DNA of 64,000 nucleotides, from NCBI RefSeq assembly GCF_907165205.1, contig NC_058195.1, positions 22,960,936-23,024,935 on the forward strand, in the 5' to 3' direction. Under the pieces are notes generated by a model that saw only the letters and a list, made by a program, of their open reading frames with translations, had not been told where the DNA came from and did not search any database. Below are positions 53,597 through 64,000 of this stretch, piece after piece (within the stretch, counting starts at the first letter, position 1; every line of letters starts with the position of its first letter). The position numbers and the translations under genes are program-made. The DNA is from Coccinella septempunctata. Lineage: Eukaryota > Arthropoda > Insecta > Coleoptera > Coccinellidae.

Positions 53597-55761
53597 GGGA
53601 GTAAGGGGGGAGGATGCGTTTTATAGCCTCTCCTCTCAAATGCCAACCTCACCTACTCGCGGTGCACCTGTTCTTACGAACGAGGCTCTGGCGACCGAAC
53701 ATGAGCGGTATATCTCTGTTTCCCACAATCACCTAGCCTTAAAATTGGCTTGAGCAGGAAATGGCTCTCTGCGTTGCTTAAATTGCATCTCAGACCTTGT
53801 CGTCTCAGGTTACCTGTGATACAAGATAATCTAGTCGCAACCGCAACCAAAGTTGCACTGACAGCGTTACCAGTGCAGCTTTAAAACACCTTCTAACGCA
53901 GCTCCTACAAAAAGATGGATCAGTCGAACAGGACAAAATTTGTATCCGGAGATAAAATACCCTCCCATTCGGATCTCCGGGGGAGGGTGCCTGAGCGAGT
54001 GAATCATCGTACAACAACCAATGAAAAGCACATAGCTTTTGCAGCATGGAACGTCAGAACCTTGCTAGACAACCCCAAGGCCGACCGACCAGAGAGGCGT
54101 ACTGCCCTAATCGATAAGGAACTGCAACGAACATCCATTGCAATAGTTGCCTTAAGCGGGACACGATTCTCGGGCGAAGTTGGTAGAACATGCATATACT
54201 TTTTTCTGGAAGGGCCTGCCAGAAGGCCAAATCAGACAACATGGTGTAGGCTTTGCCATTAGAAACGACCTGGCCGCCAAACTAATCGAAAATCCAGTTG
54301 GCATCTCAGAACGTTTAATGACTCTACGCTTTCCTGCAGCAAACAACACGTTTGTGAACATCATTGCAGTATACGCACCCACTTTGAACTCCTCTGACAA
54401 CTCAAAGGACACTTTCTACGAATCACTCGTTGCTACATTAAGTAAAATCCGAAAAAGGGAACGAATTATCCTCCTTGGAGACTTCAACGCCAGAGTGGCA
54501 GATGTCAAGACACAGAACTATGGCCGAGAATAATAGGGAAACACGGCACAGATAGCATTAATTCGAACGGAAAACGTCTGCTGGCTCTTTGTGCAGAACA
54601 CAATATTTGTATAACGAACACCTTCTTTATTACGAGACCCAATGCAAGGGGGACCTGGCGCCACCCGCGCTCAGGGCATTGGCATACTCTCGACTATGTG
54701 ATCGTGAGAAGAAAAGATCCCAAAGAGACACTAAACCCAGAGCAGATCTGGAGTGCTGGACTGATCATAGGCTGGTAATCTCGAGAATGAAGATCTCAAT
54801 GCTCCCAAAATACCAACGCAGGCCAAAGTTATTAAGAGAGCGCCTTCAAATCTCCAAACTACAGAACCCTTCTACAAAGGAAAGCTTCACAGCTGCCCTC
54901 AAAGATAGCCTAACACCACCGGATTATGACGACGACATTGAGAGTCATTGGCTTCGCTTCAAATCATCTCTTACAAATTCAGCGAAAGAAATACTGGGCA
55001 CAGAACGCTCCCGAAAATCCCCAGACTGGTTCGCCGAGAAAAAAACTCATATCGCAACCCTTCTGGAGGCAAAACACAAAGCGATGAAAACAGCAATCAA
55101 CAAGCCTGGCGATGTTGCAGCCCAAAAATGTTTCAATAACATAAAACGCGAGGTCCGTCAAGAAATAAGAAAAATCAAGGACAGCTGGTGGAAAGAAAAA
55201 GCTGGGGAAATAAAAGCTTACGCCGATAACCATGATTACAGGCATTTTTTCGAAGCTATTAAAACTGTTTATGGTCCAAGCAGAAGAGCTAACTTTCCTA
55301 TAAGAGATACTAATGGAGTTATTCTAACTGATGATACAAAAATTCTCGAAAGATGGAAGGAGCATTACTCACAGGTCTTGAATCAGAATAACGACTCGGA
55401 TTTGTCCATTTTAGACCTGCTCCTCGCGTATAGTCCGATGACATCGCTTGATGACGAAATCTCAATGTCGTAAATCATAAGTGCGATTAAAAATATGAAA
55501 AAAGATAAGTCACCTGGTCTAGACGGCATTCCAGCGGAGATATTGAAGGCCTTGGATGAAGACATTGTCAATAGTCTCCTAACACTATTCTGCAAGATCT
55601 GGGAACAGGGAGATGTGCCAAAAGACTTCAGAGACGCTTTAGTTATCAACCTCTATAAGAACAAGGGCGATACGTCGAATTGCAACAATTACAGGGGCAT
55701 ATCGTTGCTTAGTGTGGCCGGTAAAATTCTCTCGAAGATTATGGCTAATCGTCTGGTTCCA
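53597..55761 (+). mobile_element. Family X LINE, host copy, 5' part
   Basis: Starts at the family 5' end and runs to the middle of the RT, where another copy of the same family is inserted (55762-59458). It resumes at 59463 and ends at 59935, where a gypsy element cuts it off. The duplicated target is TCCA (55758-55761 and 59459-59462). Confidence 0.88.
53915..55761 (+). pseudogene. Family X ORF: endonuclease and RT start, frameshifted
   Basis: ATG at 53915. 53915-54180 has MDQSNRTKFVSG and AAWNVRTLLDNPKADRPE; then a shift. 54180-54533 has RLMTLRFPAANNTFVNI, VYAPTLNSSDNS, RIILLGDFNARV; another shift follows. 54589-55473 has CWTDHRLVISRMKISML, LKDSLTPPDYDDDIE and ILERWKEHYSQVLN, ending at a TAA. 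55495-55761 has KSPGLDGIPAEILK, INLYKNKGD and NYRGISLLSVAGKILSKIM. So at least three lesions. The better copy of the same ORF is on the minus strand at 55898-59150. Confidence 0.85.
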
Positions 55762-58700
55762 TTCATTCATTGCTGTATCCCGTTGCCGGGAATGAATATA
55801 CAAAAAGACGAAAAAGGGAGAAAACAAAAAGAAAAGAAAATGAAAGGAAAAAAAGGAATAAAAGGAAAAAAAAAGAGCCGAACAGACTTATGATTTTTTA
55901 GGGCTGATTGCGACTGTGTGCTCTCCTGTGACTGTAGAGTCCCAACCGTGACCTACATATCCTACCACACTCCGGGCATGGATAGTCACCAACCAGATCT
56001 GGCCGCCGCTGTATCCTTCTGGAGTCTCCATTATAACTGTGTACCAAAGACCTTCACTGTGACCTGTCTAATGCTAGTTGTTCCCAGTTATGATTGGCAT
56101 TAACTGATTTTAGGGATTGATGTAGTGTATCCTTAAACCGCTTGTACTGGCCTCCTGGTTTCCGGGCTCCCTCAGTGAATTCGCCATATAGAGCTATTTT
56201 GGGGAGTCTTGTGTCTTGCATCCTCAGAATGTGGCCGCTCCATCTCAGTCGGACCCTCGTTACTTGAGTCTCAATTGTTGTACAACTCGCGCGCTGCAAG
56301 ACTTCTGCATTTGAAACTTTGTGGAACCATCTTATGTGCATTATCTGTCTTAGATGACGTTGTTGCGTTTGTTCAAGCTGTTTAATATGTCGCCTGTAGG
56401 GCGTCCAGCTTTCGCTTCCGTAAAGAAGCGTTGGGAGGACCACTGCCTTGTAAACAGCTGTCATGGTCTTCAGATTGAGGTCGTGATTTTGGAACACTCT
56501 ATCCTTTAGCTTCCAGAATGCCCGTGATGCCGAATTGATACGGTTGTGTATTTCCGTGTCAAGATTAGCCCTAGTATTTATGAAGCTTCCCAAGTATTTG
56601 AACTGCTCGACCTGTTCTAGAGTTTCATTCTCCAGGCTGATATCTGTTGGAAGGCTTTCTGGCGGACTAACCAGAATTTTGGTTTTGTCGATATTGAGTC
56701 TTAGGCCTAAAGCTTCGTATATATGTGGTGTCCAACATTATCTGTAGATCCTCCGAGCTGCTAGCGATAAGTGAACAGTCGTCTGAATATTGAAGTTCAG
56801 TGATAAACTTGGTACTGGTTTTTGCTCTGAGGCGCTTCAGGTTAAACAGGCCACCATCAAATCTGAATCTTATCCCAACACCTCTTACAGGCATACTCAT
56901 GTCAGCAATCATCGATACAGCTATGGCGAAAATATTGAACAGTAAAGGCGCTAATACGCAGCCTTGTTTTATTCCAGAGTTGGTTGAGAAATGGTCGGTT
57001 GTAGAACCATTATGCTGTATTCTAGCGGTGTTGTTGGTGTGGAGGCTTTCACACACTGCTAAGAATTTTTCGGGTACTCCAAGACGTGCCATGATTTTCC
57101 ATAGCGCTCTCCGATTCACCGAATCGAACGCCTTACTTAGATCGATGTAGGCTGTTTAGACCCTTGATTGTTGTTCACGGGCCTTCTCTTGCAGCTGTCG
57201 CAGTGTGAAAATTAGGTCCACCGTACCTCGATTTGGTCTGAAACCGCACTGGGATTCAGGCAATAGCTTCTCCAAGAGTGGAACCAGACGATTAGCCATA
57301 ATCTTCGAGAGAATTTTACCGGCCACACTAAGCAACGATATGCCCCTGTAGTTGTTGCAATTCGACGTATCGCCTTTGTTCTTATAGAGGTTGATAACTA
57401 AAGCGTCTCTGAAGTCTTGTGGCACATCTCCCTGTTCCCAGATCTTGCGGAATAGTGTTAGGAGACTATTGACAATGTCTTCATCCAAGGCCTTGAATAT
57501 CTCCGCTGGAATGCCGTCTAGACCAGGTGACTTATCATTTTTCATATTTTTAATCGCACTTATGATTTCCGACATTGAGATTTCGTCATCAAGCGATGTA
57601 ATCGGACTATACGAGGGGAGCAGGTCTAAAATGGACAAATCCGAGTCGTTATTTTGATTCAAGACCTGTGAGTAATGCTCCTTCCATCTTTCGAGAATTT
57701 TTCTGTCATCAGTTAGAATAGCTCCATTAGTATCTCTTATAGGAAAGTTAGCTTTTCTGCTTGGACCATAAACAGTTTTAATAGCTTCGAAAAAATGCCT
57801 GTAATCATGGTTATCGGCGTAAGCTTGTATTTCCCTAGCTTTGTCTTTCCACCAGCTGTCCTTGATTTTTCTTATTTCTTGACGGACCTCGCGTTTTATG
57901 TTATTAAAACATTTTTGGGCTGCAACATCGCCAGGTTTGTTGATTGCTGTTTTCATCGCTTTGTGTTTTGCCTCCAGAAGGGGTGCGATATGAGTTTCTT
58001 CCTCGGCGAACCAGTCTGGGGATTTTCGGGAGCGTTCTGTGCCCAGTATTTCTTTCGCTGAATTTGTAAGAGATGGTTTGAAGCGAAGCCAATGACTCTC
58101 AATGTCGTCGTCATAATCCGGTGGTGTTAGGCTATCTTTGACGGCAGCTGTGAAGCTTTCCTTTGTAGAAGGGTTATGTAGTTTGGAGATTTGAAGGCTC
58201 TCTCTTAGTAACTTTGGCCTGTGTTGGTATTTTGGGAGCATTGAGATCTTCATTCTCGAGATTACCAGCCTATGATCAGTCCAGCACTCCAGATCTGCTC
58301 TGGGTTTAGTGACCAACACCTCTTTGAGATCTTTTCTTCTCACGATCACATAGTCGAGAGTATGCCAATGCCCTGAGCGCGGGTGGCGCCAGGTCCCCCT
58401 TGAATTGGGTCTCGTAATAAAGAAGGTGTTCGTTATACAAAGGTTGTGTTCTGCACAAAGAGCCAGCAGACGTTCTCCGTTCGAATTAATGCTATCTGTG
58501 CCGTGTTTCCCTATTATTCCCGGCCATAGTTCTTTGTCTTGACATCTGCCCACTCTGGCGTTGAAGTCTCCAAGTAGGATAATACGTTCCCGTTTTGTGA
58601 TTTTACTTAATGTAGCAACGAGTGATTCGTGGAAAGTGTCCTTTGAGTTGTCAGAGGAGTTCAAAGTGGGTGCGTATACTGCAATGATGTTCACAAACGT

Positions 58701-59458
58701 GTTGTTTGCTGCAGGAAAGCGTCGAGTCATTAAACGTTCCGAGATGCCAACTGGATTTTTGGTTAGTTTGGCGGCCAGGTCGTTTCTAATGGCAAAACCT
58801 ACACCATGTTGTCTGATTTGGCCTTCTGGCAAGCCCTTCCAGAAAAAAGTATAAGCATGTTCTACCAAGCTACCTTCGCCCGAGAAGCGTGTCTCGCTTA
58901 AGGCAACTATTGCAATGGATGTTCGTTGCAGTTCCTTATCGATTAGGGCAGTACGCCTCTCTGGTCGGTCGGCCTTGGGGTTGTCTAGCAAGGTTCTGAC
59001 GTTTCATGCTGCAAAAGCTATGTGCTTTTCATTGGTTGTTGTACGATGATTCACTCGCTCAGGCACCCTCCCCCGAAGATCCGAATGGGAGGGTATTTTA
59101 CCTCCGGATACAAATTTTGTCCTGTTCGACTGATCCATCTTTTTGTAGGAGCTGCGTTAGAAGGTGTTTTAAAGCTGCACTGGTAACGCTGTCAGTGCAC
59201 CTTTGGTTGCGGTTGCGACTAGATTATCTTGTGGCACAGGTAACCTGAGACGACAAGGTCTGAGACGTAACTTAAGCAACGCAGAAATCCATTTCCTGCT
59301 CAAGCCAATATTTAGGTTAGGTGATTGTGGGAAACAGAGATATACCGCTCATGTTCGGTCGCCAGAGCCTCGTTCGTAAGAACAGGGTGCATTGCGAGAA
59401 GGTGAGGTTGGCATTTGAGAGGAGAGGCCATAAAACGCATCCTTCCCCTTACATCCCC
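55762..59458 (-). mobile_element. Family X LINE inserted into its own family member
   Basis: A 3,697-bp nearly full-length copy, in opposite orientation inside the plus copy. Its 5' end (complement of 59458, GGGGATGTAAGGGG) and its 3' end (GGGATACAGCAATGAATGAA on the minus strand) are both present, and TCCA flanks both sides. The last bases, AATGAATGAA, resemble a TGAA repeat tail as in L2-type LINEs. RTE-, L2- or a related clade: I leave it open. Confidence 0.88.
55898..59150 (-). pseudogene. Family X ORF: endonuclease, RT, C-terminal zinc finger
   Basis: The best family X coding copy. ATG near 59149, with a TGA at the AAWNV motif (near 58993). 57156-58991 holds the endonuclease (IVALSETRFSGEGSL, IILLGDFNARVG, TWRHPRSGHWHTLDYVIV, CWTDHRLV) and the RT start (LDGIPAEIFKALDE, NYRGISLLSVAG, QCGFRPNRGTVDLIFTLR). 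A TAA at 57156-57158 precedes the motif-A segment TAYIDLSKAFDSVN; the frame then goes on to the PQG-equivalent KQGCVLAPLLF and YSDD, with a shift near 56720. 56054-56593 has the RT thumb (YLGSFINTRANLDTEI, LLYGSESWTPY, RWSGHILRMQDTRLP). The end reads CPECGRICRSRLGLYSHRR then AH, a C2H2 zinc finger near 55905-55975, and a stop at 55898. Confidence 0.88.
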
Positions 59459-59462
59459 TCCA

Positions 59463-59935
59463 CTATTGGAGAAGCTATTTCCTGAATCCCAGTGCGGCTT
59501 TCGACCAAATCGAGGTACGGTGGACCTAATTTTCACACTGCGACAGCTCCAAGAGAAAGCCCGTGAACAACAATCAAGGATCTATACAGCCTACATCGAT
59601 CTAAGTAAGGCGTTCGATTCGGTGAATCGGAGAGCGCCATGGAAAATCATGGCACGTCTTGGAGTACCCGAAAAATTCTTAGCAGTGTGTGAGAGCCTTC
59701 ATACCAACAACACCGCTAGAATACAGCATGATGGTTCTACAACCGACCATTTCTCAACCAACTATGGAATAAAACAAGGCTGCGTATTAGCGCCTTTACT
59801 GTTCAATATTTTCGCCATAGCTGTGTCGATGATTGCTGACATGAGTATGCCTGTAAGAGGTGTTGGGATAAGATTCAGATTTGATGGAGGCCTGTTTAGC
59901 CTGAAGCGCCTCAGAGCAAAAACTAGTGCCAAGTT
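59463..59935 (+). pseudogene. Family X host copy, RT middle part after the insertion
   Basis: Continues the plus copy exactly where it was interrupted at 55761: LEKLFPESQCGFRPNRG, TAYIDLSKAFDSVNRRAPW, RLGVPEKFLAVCESLHTN, KQGCVLAPLLFNIFA, and ends at RAKTSAKF. There the gypsy LTR begins (59936). The RT catalytic YSDD and the remainder are cut off. Confidence 0.85.
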
Positions 59936-60162
59936 TGTTGTGTTCTGATGTAATCAACCGGACTTCGAAATGAGAACCACTCGTTTTACAACTCTATTTC
60001 TCATAAAATGAAACTTTGTAAAGGTGTTTTTCCACTTTTGCTACCATACTCGAACTGAACTAATTACATTTATAATATCGGCTTGCGCCGGATCCGTATC
60101 CCTCCTACGCGCTGCGCACATAAATGCGTATAGAAATAGTCTTGAAAATATAAAATATAACA
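59936..60162 (-). repeat. Probable 3' LTR of the gypsy element
   Basis: 227 bp between the end of family X similarity and the polypurine tract. On the plus strand it starts TGTTGTGTTCTG and ends AAAATATAACA, consistent with TG...CA ends. The partner LTR is outside the window. Confidence 0.65.
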
Positions 60163-60175
60163 ATTCCTTCCCCTT
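60163..60175 (-). other. Polypurine tract of the gypsy element
   Basis: Minus-strand AAAGGGGAAGGAAT, between the pol stop (60181-60183) and the LTR. Confidence 0.7.
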
Positions 60176-60180
60176 TAAGT

Positions 60181-62700
60181 TTACAAAGGTTCCATACCTA
60201 ACCTTGATGGTGCTTTTCGTATGCGTGTGGACCTCCTTAGGGTACAAGGATCATCTGGAGCAGACAACTGTTTTGTTATTTCAGTTTGAGGAGCTTTAGT
60301 TATGTTCAATGTCTGTTCAGAATCCTTATTCTCCTCAGTATTTTCCCTACAGGAATTTTCTAAATTTATCTCAGAATTTTGAGCTGATTCTGTTGAAATC
60401 AAAACGGGATCCAGAGTAGGATTAGATGGTGTATGGCTAATCGTTAATGGTGTTTCTTGACCTATTGAACGTATCTGGTCAACATGCCGTTTCCTCGGCC
60501 GTTTCCGAATTCGTGAATCATCTAGTCGAACTAAATAAGTTAAATTACCTAGGACTCTTTCAATGACACCGAACTCCTATTTATGAGAGTGTAAATATTC
60601 TCTAGTCATAACTCTCCCCCCCTCCTTAAATTTTCTCTGACAACCATTGTCTGTGTTAATTGATTATGAAATATTTCCCGGTGGTAATAATGAATCCTGT
60701 TTAGTTCTTATATTTCTACCGAACATTAGGGTGGAGGGACTTACGCCAGTTATAGAATGAGGCAATTTTCTGTAGTTCATTAGAAATTTTGATAAGTTTT
60801 TCTCAATGTCATTTTCAGTGTGTCCTAATGTTTTTATCACATTTTTGAAAGATTGCACATATCTTTCTGCAAGTCCATTGGTTGCAGGATGATATGGTGG
60901 CGATAATTTATGGAAAATGTTGTTTTCCTTCAAAAAATGTTGGAATTGGAAAGACGTAAATGTGGGTGCATTATCAATTACTATGACCGATGGTAAACCG
61001 AAGGTACCAAATATTTTTCTCAGTAAAGGAATTAAAGTCTGTACTGTCATATTTTTGAATAAGTGTATTTCTGGCCAACGACTATACGCAACCACTAGAA
61101 TGAAGAAATAGTGGTTCATAAACGGTCCAGCGAAATCGATATGAACTCTTTCAAAAACAGTTTTAGCCTGTTCCCAAGGATGAAATGGATATTTGGGAGG
61201 GTTATTTTTGAATTTATTACATTCTAAACAATTTTTAACCTTCTGCTCAATATCTTCGGAAATTCCTGGCCACCAACAATAACTTCTGGCGATTTGCTTA
61301 GTTTTAATTATACCTGAATGTATAGCGTGCAGTTCATCCAAGACTTTTCTGCGTAACGTTTTAGGTATGACAACGGTTTGTCCTCTAAACAAACAATTTT
61401 GTTGTAATGAAAATTCTGTTTGATCTATGTTGAAACGATCTCGTTTATGTACTAGTTTCCCACGTCGCAATGCTTTTATCTGTTTTGAAAGTCTTTTATC
61501 TCGCAATGTCTCTTTCTCGATTTCTTCGAAAGTAACCGGCAAATTTTGAATTTGAAATATTTCAAAAGAATCTGGTTCATTATAATATGCATTAGTATTA
61601 GTCGAATTCATAGGTAATTTAGAGATGCAATCCGGATTAGAATGGTCTTTCGTGTTTTTGTATTTAATATCGTATTGAAATGATTGTAGAAATAATGCAT
61701 AATTTTGCATTCGTGTTGTGGTCAGAGTTGGGAGATGCTTGGATGGAGACAAAATCTGTATCAAAGGTTTATGATCAGTAAAGAGCGTGAAATGTCTACC
61801 ATAGAGGTAGTAGAAGAATTTTTTAACACCGAAAATGATACTATAAGCTTCCTTGTCTATTTGTGAATACCTTTGTTGAACTGAAGATAAAACTTGTGAA
61901 GCAAATTGTATAGGCCTCTCTGTATCATCCGGATATATATGCGACAGCACAGCTCCGACAGCATAGGGACTAGCATCGGTAGCTAATATTAAAGGTAGTT
62001 GTGGATCAAAATGAGCAAGTACCCTATCTGACATGATTTCTTTTTTTACCGTATCAAAGGCTTTCTGACATTTTGCGTCCCATCTGAATACTACGCCGTC
62101 TTTTAGTAAATTGTATAACGGATATAATTTAGAGCTCCAATTTTTTAGAAATCTACCATAATAGTTTATTAAACCAGTTAAAGCTCTAACTTCTGTTTTA
62201 TTTTTAGTTATTTTTGCATTTTGAATAGCCTGAATTTTATTTAGTGCTTTATGTATTCCAGTCTCATCAATAACATAACCACAATATTCTATTTTGTCTT
62301 TCATGAATTCAGATTTATCATAATTAATTCGAATATTATGCTTAGCTAATCTAGACAAAACCTCCTCTAGACGTTCGTAATGAGTTTCGTCGTCTGGTGC
62401 CGTTATTTTGATATCATCTATGAATACAGATACTCCGGGTATGTCTTTAAGTATGTTTTCTATTTCTCTTTGCCAAATGGCTGGGGCGCTAGCAACTCCA
62501 TACCATAAACGAGTACATTGATAAAGACCTTTATGCGTACTTAATGTCAAAAGTTTCTGATCTTCCGGATGAACTTCCATTTGTAAGTAAGCTTGCTGTA
62601 AATCTAATTTTGTAAATTTATCTCCCCCTGACATTGTTGCAAATAATTCTTCTATAGAAGGTAACGGGTGTTCGTCAATAATTAAATTAGGGTTCAGAGT
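60181..62700 (-). pseudogene. pol: Gypsy pol: RT, RNase H, integrase; two late stops
   Basis: A single frame from 62700 down to 60181 with TAA at 60664-60666 and TAG near 60580. Counted from 62634: RT motif A DLQQAYLQM near residue 11, FIDD at 71-74, RNase H TDAS at 219-222, FTDHKPL near 285, integrase zinc finger HAIHSG...CLECNK (437-473), core D500, D554, E590 (35 residues apart), then after the stops the GPY/F-like and tail region ending RRSTRIRKAPSRLGMEPL. The stops fall after the catalytic core, so most enzyme activities might survive, but the N-terminal RT is cut by LINE-D. Confidence 0.9.

Positions 62701-62735
<35 letters not shown>
62701..62735. repeat. (TAA)n tail of LINE-D
   Basis: About 35 bp of ATA repeat joining the LINE-D 3' UTR (right) to the gypsy RT (left). 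Confidence 0.9.
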
Positions 62736-62879
62736 GCCATTTATTTCCTACAGGAAGAACCCAATTACAGGAAATGAATAAAAATTGAACATTAAAGCAA
62801 TATGAACTGAACCCAGAAAAAAAAAAAAAAACTCACAACCGATCATTACACCACTCGATGGTAACAAAGGAAACTCAGT

Positions 62880-63998
62880 CTACTGTTCACACTCCAAACT
62901 GCATAAAAGTACTTCAATAATACATGGTAAAGTGTCAAAATTAATATCACAAACCGCAGAGATCGTATTGAAGGTCCGGCACATAAACTCAATCGGAGAT
63001 TGCAGGAGAAGATTGGTCCTGGGAGTACGCAAGTAAAAAAGTTCCTGTGATCTCGAATTCTGCCTTCTCACTATGAAGTTGACCATAGCTAGTAACGATG
63101 GACAATCCGTTATGTCATTCACTACATTGTACAAAAATTTCACCGCCAGTACTTTTCGTCTAACTTCCAAAGAGGAGACTCCAAATCTATTCAAAAGCAA
63201 GCCATACTCTGAACCTCTCACTGGGTAGACACCATCCTCCCTCCAAACAAGGTACTTCAGGAAACGCTTCTGAATTGATTCAATGCGCTGTCTGTGACAA
63301 TTGTAGATGGGATTCCAAGCTACAGAGCCATAGTCCAACCTGCTTCTTATTAATGCATTGAAAAGGCACAAAAAGGTTGATGTGTGAGTAAAATATCTGC
63401 AGTTGCGTATTATGAAACCATAAACCTTCGAGACAGAAAGCACTAACTGATCAACGTGCGGGATGAAAGTGAGTCTACTATCAAAGATCACACCCAAATC
63501 CCTAACCTCAGATACTCTCGCCAACAAATTACCGCACACTGTGTAGGGGAACACAACAGGTTGCCCACTCCTCGTGAAAGACATGACGCTACATTTAGAA
63601 ATATTTAGGCTGAGCTTGTTAACAACACACCAATGATACAACCGCTCTAAATCCTCCTGAAGCCCCTCGCAATCACCTGAACTCATTATCCTGCGGAAAA
63701 TTTTCAAATCATCGGCAAAGACCAGCTTTGCACTCTCTATTACATCGATGATATCATTTAAAAACAATATGAATAAGAGAGGGCCCAGATTAGATCCCTG
63801 AGGTATACCGGATGTAGCAGCATACTCTTCTGAACGGAAGCCTTCGATCTGAACATATTGCCGACGATTGAACAGGTAAGATGCGATCACTGCCAGCAAT
63901 GTATGTGAAAAGCCGAACTTACATCTGAGTTTTTCAATAAGGATTTCATGACAGATCTTATCAAAAGCCTTCTGGAAATCGGCAAACATAACATCCAC
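62880..63998 (-). CDS. LINE-D reverse transcriptase, C-terminal part
   Basis: 372 codons open to the window edge, with no stop. RT motif A FADFQKAFDKICHEIL, motif B SGIPQGSNLGPLLF, motif C FADD, followed by VRDLGVIFDSRLTFIPHV and RSRLDYGSVAWNPIY, and a C-terminal domain ending SLECEQ. It is a jockey/CR1-group RT. All catalytic residues are present, so this copy could be young. The endonuclease is outside the window. Confidence 0.88.
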   Translation of the reverse strand: MDVMFADFQKAFDKICHEILIEKLRCKFGFSHTLLAVIASYLFNRRQYVQIEGFRSEEYAATSGIPQGSNLGPLLFILFLNDIIDVIESAKLVFADDLKIFRRIMSSGDCEGLQEDLERLYHWCVVNKLSLNISKCSVMSFTRSGQPVVFPYTVCGNLLARVSEVRDLGVIFDSRLTFIPHVDQLVLSVSKVYGFIIRNCRYFTHTSTFLCLFNALIRSRLDYGSVAWNPIYNCHRQRIESIQKRFLKYLVWREDGVYPVRGSEYGLLLNRFGVSSLEVRRKVLAVKFLYNVVNDITDCPSLLAMVNFIVRRQNSRSQELFYLRTPRTNLLLQSPIEFMCRTFNTISAVCDINFDTLPCIIEVLLCSLECEQ

Positions 63999-64000
63999 TT

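Larger units (their letters stand above)
59936..62700 (-). mobile_element. Ty3/gypsy element, 3' part
   Basis: Minus-strand gypsy with its 3' LTR (59936-60162), polypurine tract and pol from the RT fingers onward. It is inserted in the family X RT. On the right it is interrupted at 62700 by LINE-D, so gag, protease, 5' LTR and part of RT lie beyond the window or are lost. Confidence 0.85.
62701..64000 (-). mobile_element. LINE-D, 3' part
   Basis: The 3' part of a LINE inserted into the gypsy RT; cut by the window end. On the minus strand GAAATAAATGGC precedes the (TTA)n tail, so the tail again follows an AATAAA. An A-run at 62818-62831 lies in the 3' UTR. Confidence 0.85.

Overview
This is a stretch of insect nuclear genome made almost entirely of transposable elements (TEs) nested in one another. 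The case for an arthropod rests on an errantivirus-type Ty3/gypsy element with an env gene, a BEL/Pao element, mariner remains, several non-LTR retrotransposons (LINEs), an AT-rich background and one exon of an axonemal dynein heavy chain gene. I cannot name the species; a beetle or another insect with a large, repeat-rich genome would fit. The only convincing host coding sequence is the last exon of the dynein heavy chain (19168-19464, minus strand). No other dynein exon is visible to its right, so either its last intron runs past the window end (over 44 kb) or the exon is stranded.

Layout. 1-1604: 3' part of an R4/Dong-like LINE with a restriction-like endonuclease (family R4A), ending in a (TAA)n tract that is also the 3' tail of LINE-A. 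1605-12379: LINE-A (minus), split by a nearly intact errantivirus (4158-11520, 281-bp LTRs, gag, pol, env). 12380-13290: 5' fragment of an APE-type LINE (family X). 13291-16536: a second R4-like family (R4B) with a long open frame, ending in about 240 bp of (TA)n; an opposite-strand R4B 3' end lies on the far side. 16973-22900: low-copy DNA with the dynein exon, two hairpin elements (MITEs) and decayed LINE and gypsy remains. 22902-27050 and 27067-37938: two R4A copies in a row (minus). The second is split by a BEL element (27701-37530), which itself carries an unrecognised DNA transposon with 430-bp inverted repeats (32323-34397).

37939-42170: LINE-B (minus), whose (TAA)n tail is where the second of those R4A copies sits. 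43962-44475: RTE relic. 44628-47600: LINE-C. 47735-48060: jockey-like relic. 48340-49145: mariner relic with a MITE inside. 49170-51335: foldback element built of 141-bp units. 51336-52160: another R4A fragment. 53209-53596: 168-bp tandem repeats. 53597-59935: a family X copy (plus) interrupted by another copy of its own family (55762-59458, minus). 59936-62700: a gypsy element inserted in the family X copy. 62701-64000: LINE-D, inserted in the gypsy RT.

The most coherent theme is microsatellite targeting. R4A copies repeatedly abut (TAA)n tracts supplied as 3' tails by unrelated LINEs, and two R4B copies meet 3' end to 3' end at one (TA)n tract. LINE tails may thus act as landing pads for a second class of retrotransposon.
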